Part shown: positions 27,134-38,219 of the stretch, piece after piece
Layout of the letters: every line of letters starts with the position of its first letter
How positions within the stretch are numbered: the stretch's first letter is position 1
From: JACCTU01 sp963848525
GTDB taxonomy: Bacteria; Actinomycetota; Thermoleophilia; Gaiellales; Gaiellaceae
Direction: 5' to 3'
DNA: 64,000 nucleotides
Assembly: GCA_963848525.1 (NCBI GenBank)
Contig: CAWKDZ010000005.1
Location: forward strand, 62,001-126,000
Translations under genes and position numbers: made by a program
The notes under the pieces: generated by a model
Told to the model about the DNA's origin: nothing
The model's input: the letters and a program-made list of their open reading frames with translations, nothing else
Databases searched by the model: none

Positions 27134-27912
27134 CCTCGCCTCCCTCGGAGGAGACCGCGTCGGCCGGTCGGCACGACGGCTGCGCGATCGCGGCCCGCCG
27201 CCTCGTGCGACCAGGGCGGGGACGAGATGCCCAGGCGCACGACCAGGTATAGGTGGAAGCCGATCAGCGCGAACAGCGCGCCCGGGATGAGCAGCATGTG
27301 CAGCGCGTACCAGATCGAGAGCGTGTCGAAGCCGATCTCGGCGCCGCCGCGCAGGAACGACGCGATGAACGGCCCCAGGAACGGCGCGCTCGCGTTGATG
27401 TTGATCCCGACGACGGTCGCCCAGTACGCCGTCTGGTCCCACGGCAGGAGGTAGCCGGTGAAGCCCGAGAGCATCCCGGTGATCAGGATCAGCACGCCGA
27501 CGATCCAGTTCAGCTCGCGCGGGTACTTGTACGCGCCGAACAGGAAGACGCGCGCCATGTGGAGGAACATCAGGATGATGAACACGCTCGCGCCCCAGCG
27601 GTGCATGCCGCGGACGAGCCAGCCGAGCGTGAGGTCGTTCGTGATGTGCTGGATCGACTCGTACGCATGGTCGGGATCCGGCTTGTAGTAGAACGCGAGG
27701 ATCACGCCGGTCCCGGCCTGGACGAGGAACGCGGTCAGCGTCGCCGAGCCGAGGGTGTGCCACCAGCTCGAGTCGCGGGGAACCTTGCGGAAGAGGAAGT
27801 ACTTGGTCCCGCCGACGAGCCCCGAACGCAGCTCGAGCCAGTCGAGCGGATAGTTGATCAGTTGGACGAGCTTGGACTGCTTGCGCCGACGGGGAGGAGC
27901 CGCGGTCGCCAT
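27130..27912 (-). CDS. Cytochrome b N-terminal half (b6-like)
   Basis: A 260-residue cytochrome b6-type subunit with four membrane helices. The two pairs of heme-b histidines lie in GMHRWGASVFIILMFLHMAR (helix B) and ALHMLLIPGALFALIGFHLY (helix D). The quinone-site region includes YLLPWDQTAYWATVV. Cytochrome b is thus split into two genes, as in b6f-type and some actinobacterial and Gram-positive bc complexes. Its ATG is immediately adjacent to the Rieske stop. A basic, low-complexity C-terminal tail (about residues 240-260) is odd and might be cleaved or disordered. Confidence 0.93.
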   Translation of the reverse strand: MATAAPPRRRKQSKLVQLINYPLDWLELRSGLVGGTKYFLFRKVPRDSSWWHTLGSATLTAFLVQAGTGVILAFYYKPDPDHAYESIQHITNDLTLGWLVRGMHRWGASVFIILMFLHMARVFLFGAYKYPRELNWIVGVLILITGMLSGFTGYLLPWDQTAYWATVVGININASAPFLGPFIASFLRGGAEIGFDTLSIWYALHMLLIPGALFALIGFHLYLVVRLGISSPPWSHEAAGRDRAAVVPTGRRGLLRGRRG

Positions 27913-28838
27913 CAGCGCGGCGGCGTGATCGGGTAGAGGACCTGCTCGGGCCCGTCGACATGGATGCTCGGGTCGACCGGGTCGTACTTCTTGATCACCG
28001 CATCGGCCCCTTGACCTTCGACCTCGGCGACGCTGTAGGTGTGGATCAGCACGAGCCGGCCGTCGACGATCTTGTAGGTGTAGCGGTCGAGCGCGCGCAC
28101 GGGCGGGCCGGCTGTGCGGTTCCCCTCCGTGTCGTACTGGCCGCCGTGGCAGGGACAGCCGAAGCCCGACGCGGCCTGGGTCGGCGTCAGGTCCACGGGC
28201 GGCTGACCTTCCGTGATCAGCGTCTCCTTCTCCTCGTCGAGCGGCAGGCCGTTGACCTGAACCGGGCAGCCGAGGTGGACGCAGCGGTTGGAGAGGATCG
28301 TGAAGCTCAGGTCGCCGTTGTTCCGCACGTATGCGGTCCGCCGCGAGACCTCGCCCGCGTCGGGGTCGATGAGGAACGTCGCGATCACGAACTCGCCCTC
28401 CGGGTACTGGTCGATCGGGCCGATGTCGGCCTCGTCCTGGCCCTGGCCGACGAAGGCGGGGATGATCGCGAAGCCGGCGACCGGGGCAGCGACGATGACC
28501 GTGATCACGCCGCCCAGCCCGAGGGTCGCGAGCGAGAGAAACGTGTTGCGCGAGTAGTGCTCGACGTCTTCGTCCTCCTCCGGAACGTGAGGCGGGCGGG
28601 CGGGCGGCGCGGCAACCGCCGCTGCGGGGGCCGGCGGCGGCTCGCCGAACCCGGTCGCGACGTCGCGCGCCCAGATGAACCCGAACACGAGGGCCAGGAC
28701 GCCGCCCACTGCGACAGCCGACCAGCTGCCGATCACGAGTCCCACCAGCGCGACCGTGAGGCCGATCGCGAACCCGAGCGGCCAGAGGCTCGGCGGCGAC
28801 CCGTGCGGCGGGCCGGTCGGTCCCTTCGTCTCGACCAC
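27912..28838 (-). CDS. Rieske iron-sulfur protein of the cytochrome bc complex
   Basis: A 308-residue Rieske subunit. Two or three N-terminal hydrophobic segments (about residues 20-60 and 102-128) anchor it; actinobacterial QcrA proteins likewise have three. The 2Fe-2S ligands are in CVHLGC (near residue 186) and CPCHGGQY (near 227). The insertion between them is longer than usual. It takes electrons from menaquinol and passes them to the c-type heme encoded two genes later. It is the first gene of the operon that continues into menaquinone synthesis; the promoter must lie in 28839-28917, where I see no clear consensus. Confidence 0.93.
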   Translation of the reverse strand: MVETKGPTGPPHGSPPSLWPLGFAIGLTVALVGLVIGSWSAVAVGGVLALVFGFIWARDVATGFGEPPPAPAAAVAAPPARPPHVPEEDEDVEHYSRNTFLSLATLGLGGVITVIVAAPVAGFAIIPAFVGQGQDEADIGPIDQYPEGEFVIATFLIDPDAGEVSRRTAYVRNNGDLSFTILSNRCVHLGCPVQVNGLPLDEEKETLITEGQPPVDLTPTQAASGFGCPCHGGQYDTEGNRTAGPPVRALDRYTYKIVDGRLVLIHTYSVAEVEGQGADAVIKKYDPVDPSIHVDGPEQVLYPITPPR

Positions 28839-28917
28839 TAGCGGGTCACCCGGAGCGGATGCTACGCAACTTCCCGGGCGGGATGCCTGCTCTGCTGGTG
28901 CCGTTCGTCGCGAACGT

Positions 28918-31391
28918 TCACTCCACGATCAACGCATAGGCGAGTGCCTCCTCGAGCGGCATCGCCTCACCCGTGGCGACGGCCTCGGCGCAGCGTTCCT
29001 CCCCGAGGGCGTGCGCGAGCCCGGACCTCGTCGATTCGAAGAGCTCGTCGAGCTCGGGATCCTCCGCATCCTCCTCGCCGAGTCGCCGCACGAGACCCTG
29101 GGCGACGCCGAGCAGCGTTGCCGCAGCCGCGGGGTCGCGACCTTGCCGGTAGGCGAGCGCTCCCAGCAGCGTGAATCCGTACCCGAGCGTGCTGAGACTC
29201 TCGGCCTCGCGAGCCAGGGCGAAGCCTTCCCTCGCCTTCGCCAGCGCCTCGGCCGTCCTCCCGAGTCGGTGGTGGCAGAGTGCGACGTTGAGCATTTCGA
29301 GCGCCAGCTCGTCGGTTGCGACGAGGTCGCGCGAGATTGCGACCGCTTCCTCGAAGAGCTCGATCGCCTGCGCATAGTCCTTCTGTTCCATCGCGTTCGA
29401 GCCAAGATTGTTCTTCGCGATGCCAATCAGCTGCCGGTTGCCGACCAGCTCGGCGACGGCGATCGCTTCCTCGTAGAGCTCCGCCGAGCGTCCGTAGTCG
29501 CCGATTCGAGCCGCCCATAGCCCGCGCAGGATCAGCGGCCACACCATCGTCGCGGGATCGCCGAGCTCCCGGGCGGTCTCGAGGCTCTCGGCGGAGTACC
29601 GCTCGAGCGCTCGGGTGTCACCGCCGCGGAAAGCGAACATCGCTCCCGCAGCGTTGACCCGCACGGTTCGCAGGCTTCGTTCGTCCCCGCTCGTTCCGAG
29701 TGCGGCTTCGACCCAGCGCAACCCCTCGCGCGCGTTTCCTCGATACCACCAGAAGGGCCACGTGCTCCCGATCAGCTCGAGCTGGGCGCCGACGTCACCG
29801 ACGGCCTGCGCCCACGACATCACCTCGCGAAAGTTGTCCTGTTCGCTCGCGAAGCGGCGCCAAGAGTCGACGGTCGCTCCGCGGTCTCGCTCTGCCTCGG
29901 CGGCGAGCCGGACCAGGTGGTCGACGTGTCGTCGGCACACGGCGTCGCGCTCGCCGCTGCGACTGAGCCGGTCGGCCGCGAACTCGCGCACCGTCTCGAG
30001 CAGGAAGAACCGTCCCTCGGCGGTCCGGCGGAGCAGACTCTTGTCGATCAGACTCTCGATCGAGTCCAACGTGGCGTCGCAGGCGTCTTCGGCCGCCTCG
30101 AGCGAGAAGCTTCCGGCAAAGACCGAGACCGCGTCGAGCAGCCGCGCCTCGTCCTCTGCGAGCAAGTCGTAGCTCCACTCGATCGTCGCGCTGAGGGTGC
30201 GCTGTCGGTCGGGCGCATCCCTCGCGCCCCCGGTGAGCAGGGGCAGCACGCTGCTCAGGCGTTCGACCATGCGCGCGGCCGGAAGCGCGCGCACGCGCGC
30301 GGCCGCGAGCTCGATCGCGAGCGGAAGCCCGTCGAGCCTCCTACAGATCTCCGTCACGTGCTGATCGGGCTCGAAGCCGGGATCGAACGACCGGGCCCGT
30401 TCGGTGAACAACGCGGCCGCGTCCGGGTCGGGAAGCGGCAGGACCGGATACTCCTGCTCGCCGACGACGTGCAGAGCCGCGCGGCTGGTCACGAGCGCTT
30501 TCACCTCCGGCGCGCCGGCCAGCAGTCTCGAGACGAACGGCGCGGCGCCGAGGAGATGCTCGAAGTTGTCGAGGAGCAGGAGCGCACGCTGACCGAGCAG
30601 GAAGTCGGCCAGGCCGTCCCGAGCACCGATCGTCCCGGCGATCGTCGTCTCGACCGAGATCGGGATCGGAGACGCCGGCGAGCGAGACCCACCAGACACC
30701 GTCATCGAACCGGTCGACGGCCTCGGCGGCGGCCTGGAGAGCCAGGCGCGTCTTGCCTGTGCCGCCCGGCCCGACGAGCGTGAGCAGCCGATGACGCTGG
30801 AGAAGCTCGTCGACTTCGGCGAGCTCGCGCTGTCTGCCGACAAGCGGCGTCGGCTGCACGGGAAGGTTCGTCTGGTTGAGGCTCTTCAACGGCGGAAACT
30901 CGGCTCCGCCGAGCTGGAACAGGCGCTCGCCTGCCGTCATGTCCTTCAGGCGATGCGGTCCGAGATCGCGCAGGTCGACTCCTTCGTCCACGAGCGCCCG
31001 CGTCGCCTGCGAGACGAGAACCTGTCCGCCGTGTCCTGCCGCCATCACCCGCGCCGCACGGTGCACGTCGATCCCGACGTAGCCCTCCGGCGTAACCTGC
31101 GGCTCTCCCGTGTGGACGCCTATGCGCACGCGCACGGGTCCGTCCGTCCAGCGCGGCCTGGCTGTCTGCCGCGGCGGCGAGCGCGTCGCTTGCTCGCGAG
31201 AACGCGACGAAGAACGAGTCGCCCTGCGTGTCCACTTCGACGCCGCCGTGGCGCGCGAACACGTCCCGCAGCAGCCGCCGGTGCTCGGCGAGGACGTCGG
31301 CGTAGCGATCGCCCAGCTCCTGGAGCAGCTTCGTCGACCCCTCGATGTCGCTGAAGAGAAAGGTGACCGTGCCCGTCGGCAGCCGACGCAC
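28918..31391 (-). CDS. Class III cyclase-domain / ATPase / TPR regulator (two frameshifts)
   Basis: About 825 residues once three frames are joined. From the GTG at 31391, a class III cyclase domain reads VTFLFSDIEGSTKLL, then GDSFFVAF and IGVHTGEP. A P-loop ATPase of the AfsR/LuxR-associated type follows (VGPGGTGKTRLAL), with LLLLDNFEH as Walker B and ICRRLDGLPLAIELAAARV. The C-terminal 300 residues form TPR-like helices. Breaks lie near 31150 and 30655. The transition-state position usually NxxxR reads DVHRAARV, so catalysis is uncertain. It resembles the intact 820-residue gene just upstream and is probably a paralogue from duplication. Confidence 0.82.
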
Positions 31392-31405
31392 GCCGACAGG
31401 ATTGC

Positions 31406-31570
31406 TCAGTGGTCGCGGCGGTGGAACAGGTACCGCGTCAGCTCGCCGAGCGCGATCACGGCCACGAAGACGAGCCCGGTGATCAGCATCGCCGTGATCA
31501 CCTTCTGGCCCTCCTCGGCCGCGTCGTGCACCTCGGCGAAGAGCGGGAGCAGCGTGGCGATCGTGCTCAC
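31406..31570 (-). CDS. Small single-pass membrane protein between two cyclase regulators
   Basis: A 54-residue frame from the GTG at 31570 to the TGA at 31406. The central helix is ITAMLITGLVFVAVIALGEL (about residues 25-44), preceded by an acidic segment and followed by the basic tail TRYLFHRRDH, which obeys the positive-inside rule. It starts 12 bases after the stop of one cyclase-ATPase gene and ends 14 bases before the start of the next, all on one strand, so it is probably expressed with them. It might anchor or modulate one of them; that is inference. I do not recognise a family, and no clear ribosome-binding site is visible. Confidence 0.5.
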   Translation of the reverse strand: MSTIATLLPLFAEVHDAAEEGQKVITAMLITGLVFVAVIALGELTRYLFHRRDH

Positions 31571-31582
31571 GGCGCCGAGAAT

Positions 31583-34045
31583 CTACCCGACCAGCCCCGA
31601 CGCGTCGCGACAAGCGTCGGCGACAACCTCGTCGAGCGAGCGGGCATGCCCGCGCGAGCGCCCCCGCTCGAACGCGTCGTCCGCGTGCGCGAGGACGGAT
31701 GCGGCGTAGGCCTCGCGCTCGTCCTCCCACTGGCCGATCTGCCCGCGTGCCTCGTCGGCCTCGAGCGCGCCCCAGAGCTCGCCGGCGCGCTCGCGCCGCC
31801 CGTCCTCTGCCGCGGCGCGCGAGAGCAGCGCGAGCAGGTAGGTCCGGTGCATCCGGTCGTCGATTCGGTGCGCGATCGCGAGAGCCTGGACGCCGAAACG
31901 CTCGGCATCCGCCCGCTCTTCCAGCTCGAGCGACCACTCGCACAGGTAGGTGAGCACGCTGGACTGCCACCAGACGAACCCGACCTCGCCCGCGATCTCG
32001 GCGCTTTGCTGTCCGAGCGCGAGCGCCCGCTCGCGGTCGACGCCGGAGCGCCAGTCGACATCTGCAAGCGTCCCGAGCACGATCGCCTCGCCTTTTCGGT
32101 TTCCGAAGCGGCGATGCAGCGCCAGACTCTCCTCAGCGATGGCGCGCGCGCGCGGAAGGTCCCCTTCGACCATGGCCGCGTACGGCAGCCGGTGGAGCAC
32201 CTGCGCGCGACCGCGGTCGTCGCCGAGCGCCGTGTACTCGGCGAGGGCCTCCTCGTAGAGCTGCTTCCCCCGCTCGAACTCGCCGGCGATGAAGACGAGG
32301 CCGCCGAAGCCGACGAGTGCGCGCGCCCGAAGCACCGGCTCGAGCTCCCCCGCAGCCGCGAACAGCGACTCGAACCAGCGGATTCCCTCGAACGGCTGCC
32401 GAGCGACCCAGAGCTGCTCGAGCGGGATGGCCAGCCGGAGACCGAGGGCGACGTCCCGGTCGAGCGCCCACTCGAGCGCTTTCCTGAAGTTCGGCTGCTC
32501 GCGGGCCGCCAGCTCCTGATCCTGCGGTCCCTCGGCATCGTCGGCGAGGTTCGCCGCCTGGGCGACGGTGAGGTAGTGCGCCGCATGCCGCGCACGGATC
32601 ACGTCGGCGTCCTCCGAGGCCGCGAGCCGCTCTTCGGCGAACTCGGCGACCGTCTCGAGCAGGCCGAAGCGGCCGCTTCCCCAGCGGCGGACGAGGCTCT
32701 TCTCGACGAGCGACTGGAACGTGTCCAGCTCGGCGTCGCAGACCGGCCCGACCGCATCGAGCTCGAAGCTCGCCGCGAACGCCGCGAGCCGCCGAAAGAG
32801 GCGCTCCTCGTGGGCGTCGAGCAGCTCGTGGCTCCATTCGATCGTGGCACGCAGCGTCCGCTGGCGATCGGGTGCGTCGCGCGCCCCTGCGGTCAGCAGC
32901 GGAAGTGCCCGATCCAGCCGCGCGAGGAGCTGCTCGGGCGCCAGGACGCCGACACGCGCAGCTGCAAGCTCGATCGCGAGCGGCAGCCCGTCGAGTCGGC
33001 GGCAGACCGCAGCGATCGCGTCGGTGGCGGCGAAGGTCGGGTCGATCGCCCGCGCCCGCTCGACGAAGAGCGCGACGGCGTCCGTCTCGGGCAGCGGCTC
33101 GACGGGGTAGCGGTGCTCGCCGGCAATCCGAAGCGGTTCCCGGCTCGTGACGAGCAACTTCGCGTTCGACGTCGCGCGCAGAAGCTCCGCGAGCTGCGGC
33201 GCCGACTCGATCACCTGCTCGACGTTGTCGAGGAGCAGGAGCAGCCTCCGGTCACCGATGTGCTCTGCGAGCCCGCCCTTGGCGCCGATCGTCTCGGCGA
33301 TCGTGGACGCGACGAGCTCGGCGTCGCGAACGGCTTGCAGTGGAACCCAGAACACGCCGTCCGGGAAGTCCTCGATCGCCTCGGCCGCAAGCTGGAGCGC
33401 GAGCCTCGTCTTGCCTGAACCTCCCGTGCCCGTGAGCGTCAGGAGCCGTTGGGCGCGCAGGAGCTCGCCTGCCTCGACGACCTCGCGCTCGCGGCCGATC
33501 AACGGGCTCGGTTGCGTCGGCAGGTTCGTCGCGTGAAGCGTCCGCAGCGGCGGAAACTCGCCCTCGCCCAGCTGGAAGAGCCGCTGCGGCTCGGAGAGGT
33601 CTTTCAGTCGGTGCGCGCCGAGCTCGCGCACGGCTACGCCGTCGACGAGCGAGCGCGTCCGCTCGGAGAGGACGACTTGGCCGCCGTGTGCCGCCGCGCA
33701 GATCCGCGCCGCGCGGTGCACGTCCTCGCCGGCGTACCCCTCGTCCCAGACGATCGGCTCCCCCGTGTGGACGCCTACCCGGATGCGGACCGGGCCCGCG
33801 GCAAGCGCTCGCTGCCCTTCTGCCGCCGCCGCGACGGCGGCGCGGGCGTCCGCAAACGCGACGAAGAACGCGTCGCCCTGCGTGTCGATCTCGACGCCCC
33901 CGTGCCTCGCGAACGCGTCGCGGAGCAGGCGGCGGTGCTCGGCGAGCACGTCGACGTAGCGGTCGCCGTGCTCGTGGAGAAGACGCGTCGAGCCTTCGAT
34001 GTCGGTGAAGAGGAAGGTGACCGTCCCGCCCGGCAGCTCCCGCAT
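31583..34045 (-). CDS. Class III cyclase-domain / ATPase / TPR regulator (intact)
   Basis: An uninterrupted 820-residue protein. Residues about 1-165 are a class III nucleotide cyclase domain (VTFLFTDIEGSTRLL, GDAFFVAF, VGVHTGEP). Residues about 190-450 are a P-loop ATPase (LTGTGGSGKTRLAL; LLLLLDNVEQ; CRRLDGLPLAIELAAARV). The remainder is TPR-like. The two metal aspartates of the cyclase core are present, but the canonical Asn-Arg pair reads VHRAARI (His for Asn), so activity and nucleotide choice are open. There is no DNA-binding domain, so it probably signals through a nucleotide or through protein contacts. Its neighbour is a frameshifted paralogue. Confidence 0.9.
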   Translation of the reverse strand: MRELPGGTVTFLFTDIEGSTRLLHEHGDRYVDVLAEHRRLLRDAFARHGGVEIDTQGDAFFVAFADARAAVAAAAEGQRALAAGPVRIRVGVHTGEPIVWDEGYAGEDVHRAARICAAAHGGQVVLSERTRSLVDGVAVRELGAHRLKDLSEPQRLFQLGEGEFPPLRTLHATNLPTQPSPLIGREREVVEAGELLRAQRLLTLTGTGGSGKTRLALQLAAEAIEDFPDGVFWVPLQAVRDAELVASTIAETIGAKGGLAEHIGDRRLLLLLDNVEQVIESAPQLAELLRATSNAKLLVTSREPLRIAGEHRYPVEPLPETDAVALFVERARAIDPTFAATDAIAAVCRRLDGLPLAIELAAARVGVLAPEQLLARLDRALPLLTAGARDAPDRQRTLRATIEWSHELLDAHEERLFRRLAAFAASFELDAVGPVCDAELDTFQSLVEKSLVRRWGSGRFGLLETVAEFAEERLAASEDADVIRARHAAHYLTVAQAANLADDAEGPQDQELAAREQPNFRKALEWALDRDVALGLRLAIPLEQLWVARQPFEGIRWFESLFAAAGELEPVLRARALVGFGGLVFIAGEFERGKQLYEEALAEYTALGDDRGRAQVLHRLPYAAMVEGDLPRARAIAEESLALHRRFGNRKGEAIVLGTLADVDWRSGVDRERALALGQQSAEIAGEVGFVWWQSSVLTYLCEWSLELEERADAERFGVQALAIAHRIDDRMHRTYLLALLSRAAAEDGRRERAGELWGALEADEARGQIGQWEDEREAYAASVLAHADDAFERGRSRGHARSLDEVVADACRDASGLVG

Positions 34046-34463
34046 GCGACAGACCTACACCATCAGGCGTGCATGAGCCGCAAGCGCGCGTGCGCGATCG
34101 CCGTCGCCGTTCGACCCCAGGCGTGCCGCCGTGTCGGCCCACGCCTCGCCGTCCCCTGCGGCGTCCTCGGCGCGCAGGTGCGCGCAGCGCGAGATCAGCT
34201 CGGCGAGCGCCTGGACCGCCTCGATCTCACCGAGCTCGGCGATCCGCACGAGCCCGTGGGCGTAGAGGTAGTCGCCGAGCAGCAGCGCGACGTCGGAGTC
34301 GGGCGGCGCGAAGAGGCGCGAGCGGCCGTAGTGCACGAGGTAGCCCTCGTAGATCGTCTCGAGCCCGAGCGCGAAGCGCTCGTCTGCCAGCGGGGAGAAG
34401 ACCGGCTCGAGCTCGCGTTCGTCGGCGCGCCGCAGCGCGTCCGCCCAGAGCGGGCTCTCGCTC

Positions 34464-35699
<1,236 letters not shown>

Positions 35700-35758
35700 G
35701 GCCGTCCCTCGTTGCCGGGGTGCGCTGGGCGGTGCGAGGCAAGGACGCAGGGAGCGCT

Positions 35759-35776
35759 CGTATCCAGAGTGATACG
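35759..35776. other. Inverted repeat in the hemB-hemL spacer
   Basis: CGTATC, six bases, GATACG. It lies in the 136-base spacer 35700-35835, which otherwise shows no gene. It could be a weak operator or processing hairpin upstream of hemL. Nothing else in the spacer was recognised. Confidence 0.3.
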
Positions 35777-35835
35777 GGCGCGACTGAGGACGCCGCATCG
35801 CGCCGTCCAGCGCGGCCCGGCAGCACAGCGGTCGG

Positions 35836-36798
35836 TCATGGTCGGGGCTCTCTAAGCCACCCGGCGAGCTCCTTCGTCCAGTACGAGATCACGAGGTCGG
35901 CGCCGGCGCGCTTGATCGCGGTCAGCGACTCGAGCGCGGCCTGGCGCTCGTCCAGCCAGCCGTGCCGGGCCGCGGCCTTCACCATCGCGTACTCGCCCGA
36001 GACGTTGTACGCGGCCACCGGCGCCTCGAAGCGCTCGCGCACGGCGCGAATCACGTCGAGGTACGGCAGCGCCGGCTTGACCATGATCGCGTCGGCGCCC
36101 TCGGCGAGGTCGAGCTCGCACTCGCGCAGCGCCTCGCGCACGTTCGGGGGATCCATCTGGTACGAGCGCCGGTCGCCGAACGACGGTGCCGACTCGGCCG
36201 CCTCGCGAAACGGGCCGTAGAACGCGGACGCGTACTTCGCCGAGTACGCAACGATCGGCGTGTCCGGCAGCTGCTCGCGGATCGCGGCGACGCGCCCGTC
36301 CATCATGTCGCTGGGGCAGACCGCGTCGGCGCCGGCCTCGACCTGGGACACGGCGGTGCGCGCGATCAGCTCGAGCGACTCGTCGTTCGCGATCTCGCCG
36401 TCGCGGACGACCCCGCAATGCCCGTGCGACGTGTACTCGCAGAGGCAGACGTCCGTCAGCAGCAGCAGCTCGGGGAAGCGGTCGCGGAGCTCGCGCAACG
36501 CCCGCTGGACGACGCCGTCGTCGTCCCACGCGCCCGTGCCCTCCTCGTCCTTCTCGTCCGGGATCCCGAACAGGATCACCGCGCCGACGCCGAGCGCTGC
36601 CAGATCGTCGACCTCGCGCGGGAGGTCGGCGACCGAGAAGCGCCCCATCGGGGGCAGCTCGGCGTTCGGCCGAGTGTCCGGGCCGACGAAGAGCGGCATC
36701 ACGAAGTCGTCGAGCGAGAGCCGCGTCTCGCGTACGAGCGCGCGCAGCGCGCCGGTGCGGCGCAGGCGACGAAGTCGCGTCGCGGGGAAGGCGCTCAT
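35836..36798 (-). CDS. hemB: Delta-aminolevulinic acid dehydratase (porphobilinogen synthase)
   Basis: A 320-residue HemB joining two aminolevulinates. The two active-site lysines lie in AYSAKYASAFYGPFREA and IMVKPALPYLD. The cysteine-rich segment DVCLCEYTSHGHCG is of the zinc-binding type. The ATG at 36798 is followed by the usual RLRRLRRTGALRALVRET. It stands upstream of hemL on the same strand. Confidence 0.95.
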   Translation of the reverse strand: MSAFPATRLRRLRRTGALRALVRETRLSLDDFVMPLFVGPDTRPNAELPPMGRFSVADLPREVDDLAALGVGAVILFGIPDEKDEEGTGAWDDDGVVQRALRELRDRFPELLLLTDVCLCEYTSHGHCGVVRDGEIANDESLELIARTAVSQVEAGADAVCPSDMMDGRVAAIREQLPDTPIVAYSAKYASAFYGPFREAAESAPSFGDRRSYQMDPPNVREALRECELDLAEGADAIMVKPALPYLDVIRAVRERFEAPVAAYNVSGEYAMVKAAARHGWLDERQAALESLTAIKRAGADLVISYWTKELAGWLREPRP

Positions 36799-36818
36799 GC
36801 CGTCAATCTTCGCAACGA

Positions 36819-38021
36819 TCAACGACGAACGGCGGCCGGAGGCTCGAGCTCGACCTCCACCGGCACCGTGCCGGACCCCTCCCAGCGCTCGAGCGCGACG
36901 CGGTGGCCGAAGTACTCCCAGATCGCGCGCGCCGCAGCGAGCGTCGGCAGCGCGACGAAGACGCCGGGCAGACCGTAGATCTCGCCGCCGGCGAGCAGGC
37001 CGAAGATCACGAGCAGCGGGTGCAGCCGCAGCGCGCTCCCCATCACCTTCGGGATCACGATGTGCCCCTCGATCTGGTGGATCGCGAGGAAGAGGAGCAC
37101 GACCCAGACCGCCGAGATCGGGTCGACGATCAGCCCGTACAGCACCGGCGGGATCGCGCCGAGCCACGGACCGAGGTACGGGATCAGCTCCGCGACCGCG
37201 ACCCACGCGCCGAAGAGGATCGCGTACGTCTCGAACCCCTCGGGCAGCCAGCCGATCGTCCCGAGCAGCCACAGGGCGACGCCCGCGCTCGTGCCGATGA
37301 TCGCGGAGACGAGCACCTGGCCCTTCACGTAGCCGCCGACCGACGCCTCGATCGCCGGCAGCAGCGACGGCGAGCCGGGCGGCGGCGGGAAGCGGCGGTC
37401 GAGCGCGCGGTGCAGCCGGTTGAAGTCGAGCAGCATGTAGACGGAGACGACGAGGACGAGCACGGCGCCGAAGAGGAACGCGAAGATCCCGAGCGCAGCT
37501 CCCTCGGCCCAGTCGATCACCGTGCGCGTGAACGACTCGACGTCGAGGTCGGCGATGAACTCGCGCCCCTGCTCCTCGACCTGGATGCGCCCGAGCCGGT
37601 GCTCGTCCAGCCACATCTGCAGCCGGTCGAGATCGACTTCCGCCCCGGTCTCGCCGGTCTGTCCGTCCTCGTTCGTAAGGTAGGCGTCGATCCGATCGGA
37701 CGCCGACCGAGACTGATCGACGACCACCGTCGCCAGCGCCACCACCCCGATGACGAGCGCCGCGGCAAACGTCAGGTACACGATCGCGACGCCGAAGCCG
37801 CGGGGGATCCGGAGCGCCCCGAGCGCCCGGACGAGCGGGTTCAGGAGCAGGGCGACGAGCGCGGCGACGAGGAAGAGGAAGACGGCGTGACGGACCGCGC
37901 CGGCGACCGCCCACGCGAGCAGGAGGACGAGCGGCAGGCCGATGAGCTGGATCCAGCGAGGCACCTCGATCGGCCCCGCGGGGGGGCGCCCGCCGACCAT
38001 CGGAGGCGGCGTTTCCGCCAT
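36819..38021 (-). CDS. AI-2E family (UPF0118/PerM-like) membrane transporter
   Basis: A 400-residue permease with about eight helices. The family features are the paired helices near the N-terminus, a soluble insertion at about residues 115-185, and the C-terminal motif AELIPYLGPWLGAIPPVLYG followed by HQIEGHIVIPKVMG. Members export autoinducer-2-like molecules or act as Na+/H+ antiporters; the substrate here is unknown. The ATG at 38021 faces an ATG at 38023 on the other strand, but the downstream gene more likely starts at 38220, leaving 198 bases for promoters. Confidence 0.9.
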   Translation of the reverse strand: MAETPPPMVGGRPPAGPIEVPRWIQLIGLPLVLLLAWAVAGAVRHAVFLFLVAALVALLLNPLVRALGALRIPRGFGVAIVYLTFAAALVIGVVALATVVVDQSRSASDRIDAYLTNEDGQTGETGAEVDLDRLQMWLDEHRLGRIQVEEQGREFIADLDVESFTRTVIDWAEGAALGIFAFLFGAVLVLVVSVYMLLDFNRLHRALDRRFPPPPGSPSLLPAIEASVGGYVKGQVLVSAIIGTSAGVALWLLGTIGWLPEGFETYAILFGAWVAVAELIPYLGPWLGAIPPVLYGLIVDPISAVWVVLLFLAIHQIEGHIVIPKVMGSALRLHPLLVIFGLLAGGEIYGLPGVFVALPTLAAARAIWEYFGHRVALERWEGSGTVPVEVELEPPAAVRR

Positions 38022-38219
38022 ATGAGCGATCGTAGCGTGCGTTCCAGCGCCCCCAGCCCCGCCGCCTGGGACTGGTCGTTCGCCGAGGACGGCAACCTCG
38101 CGCTCGACCGTCACGATCTCTGGGACGAAATCCCCGTCGTTCCGACCTTGCGTCTGTTACAAAGTCCCGCCGTGCCGGCCTCCTTGCAGCGAAGAGAAGC
38201 GTCCGTTAGCGTCCGCCCG

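Noticed and set aside
28839..28917. Regulatory dyad CGTTCG-TCG-CGAACG upstream of the Rieske gene
   Set aside because: Six-bp arms are expected by chance in sequence this GC-rich, and no matching copy was noted near related genes.
35700..35835. Riboswitch or RNA gene upstream of hemL
   Set aside because: Only one short 6-bp inverted repeat is visible and no conserved riboswitch core could be recognised by eye.
36186..38022. A long plus-strand open frame that runs from opposite hemB and the AI-2E gene into the LytM-like gene
   Set aside because: The part before 38220 is antisense to two clear genes and has shadow composition; only the 38220-38996 part reads as protein.
38023..38219. N-terminal extension of the LytM-like protein from ATG 38023
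   Set aside because: The 66 residues have no hydrophobic or domain pattern and would remove the promoter space shared with the divergent permease. ATG 38220 gives a normal basic anchor.
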